From positions 1 through 6,211 of the forward strand of contig CAIVEA010000831.1 of the NCBI GenBank assembly GCA_903904765.1: a stretch of DNA of 6,211 nucleotides, in the 5' to 3' direction. The first letter of the stretch is position 1, and every line of letters starts with the position of its first letter. Under the pieces are notes generated by a model. It made no database searches. It worked only from the letters and a program-made list of their open reading frames with translations, and was not told where the DNA came from. The DNA is from an uncultured Chloroflexota bacterium (GTDB lineage Bacteria > Chloroflexota > Anaerolineae > Aggregatilineales > Phototrophicaceae). The position numbers were made by a program, and so were the translations under genes. Shown in pieces: positions 5,601 through 6,211 of this stretch.

Positions 5601-6211
5601 ATGCGGCTTTTCTTCGCGTTTCTGCTGCTGGCGACCACGCTGGCGACGATCATCCCCGCCGGCGCGCAGGCCGTGCCAGATGCTCCCTGCGGCGTGGTGG
5701 ATAGCATCGGTGATCCCGTCGAGAACATGGTGGCCGGCTATGACGATTTTGACCGCTACCGCGAACGCTTCGGCGGCAACCATGTCGGCCTCGATACCGG
5801 CTTTGATCGCTGGGGTGATCCGGTGCGGGCAGTGGCACGGGGGCGCGTGACCTATTCCAACCCCGAAGGCTGGGACACCGAAAAAGGCGTGGTCATCGTG
5901 GAGCACATCTTCCCGGATGGCAGCCGCGCCTACAGCCTGTACGGGCATGTCGAGCAGACCGACACCATCGGCCTCGCCACGCTGGGGGCGTGTGTGGAGA
6001 TGGGTTCGATTGTGGGCGCGATTGGCTGGCCTTCACGCGGCAGGCCACATCTGCATTTCGAGTTCCGCAACTTCCTGCCGGATGATGGCGGCCCCGGCTA
6101 CACAACGGGCAATCCGCTGGAAGAAGGCTGGTACAACCCGCTGGAATTCACCGCCCTGTGGCGGGCGCGTTTCAACCCCGCTTACCTGAGCAGCCTGTCG
6201 TATACCACGCC
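5601..6211 (+). CDS. Secreted M23-family metallopeptidase (LytM/peptidoglycan hydrolase type), cut by the right edge
   Basis: 203 codons are visible with no stop before the window edge. Residues 1-24 form a signal peptide (hydrophobic FFAFLLLATTLATIIPA, then AGAQA as a likely cleavage site). The M23 catalytic domain follows at about 55-175. HVGLD supplies zinc ligands His61 and Asp65. GDPVRAVARGRVTY (72-85) is the usual strand-turn. YGHV (114-117) carries His116, equivalent to the catalytic histidine of LytM. GRPHLHFEF (147-155) carries His150 and zinc ligand His152. All expected metal and catalytic residues are present, so an active zinc endopeptidase cutting peptidoglycan peptide cross-links is likely. 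No LysM, SH3b or coiled-coil region precedes the domain, so any targeting module must lie beyond the edge. GAGGG (5589-5593), seven bases before ATG5601, overlaps the end of the DUF4037 gene, indicating co-transcription and probable translational coupling. Confidence 0.92.
   Translation, partial: MRLFFAFLLLATTLATIIPAGAQAVPDAPCGVVDSIGDPVENMVAGYDDFDRYRERFGGNHVGLDTGFDRWGDPVRAVARGRVTYSNPEGWDTEKGVVIVEHIFPDGSRAYSLYGHVEQTDTIGLATLGACVEMGSIVGAIGWPSRGRPHLHFEFRNFLPDDGGPGYTTGNPLEEGWYNPLEFTALWRARFNPAYLSSLSYTT

Overview
The window is a bacterial chromosomal segment of about 6.2 kb. Most coding sequence is GC-rich with strong G/C at third codon positions. Two stretches are visibly more AT-rich: the intergenic region at about 110-330 and a toxin-antitoxin cassette at about 3137-3816. 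Canonical Shine-Dalgarno sequences precede most genes. The gene content (an extracellular right-handed beta-helix protein, a DUF6174 protein, a DUF4037 protein and an M23 peptidase) reminds me of environmental Chloroflexota of the Anaerolineae type. That is an impression from family content, not a demonstrated placement.

Left end, minus strand: the first 33 codons of a gene that runs off the window (possibly a D-2-hydroxyacid dehydrogenase), then an AT-rich leader, a clear intrinsic terminator, a tRNA-Lys(UUU) gene and its promoter. Transcription in this part runs leftward. From about 669 onward every gene is on the plus strand: an AlkA-like DNA glycosylase (669-1565), a secreted beta-helix protein (1585-3132), a Phd/YefM-type antitoxin with a PIN-domain toxin (3177-3805), a membrane-anchored DUF6174 protein (3835-4449), a DUF4037 nucleotidyltransferase-like protein (4503-5597) and a secreted M23 metallopeptidase cut by the right edge (5601 onward). 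Gaps between these genes are short (19, 44, 29, 53 and 3 bases) and antitoxin and toxin overlap, so much of the block could be co-transcribed. Three of the products (beta-helix, DUF6174, M23) carry export or membrane-anchor signals and may act at the cell surface.

The most notable structure is at the toxin-antitoxin cassette. A 22-base sequence covering the last codons of the beta-helix gene, its TAG stop and an immediately following ATG (3115-3136) recurs with one synonymous difference at 3817-3838, where the same TAG-ATG leads into the DUF6174 gene. The simplest reading is that the beta-helix and DUF6174 genes once abutted as stop-then-start and that an approximately 680-base toxin-antitoxin cassette was inserted exactly there. 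The junction was duplicated, so the upstream gene keeps its C-terminus and stop and the downstream gene keeps its ribosome-binding region and start. I see no transposase, integrase, CRISPR array or phage gene, and no evidence of a wholly new multi-gene system.
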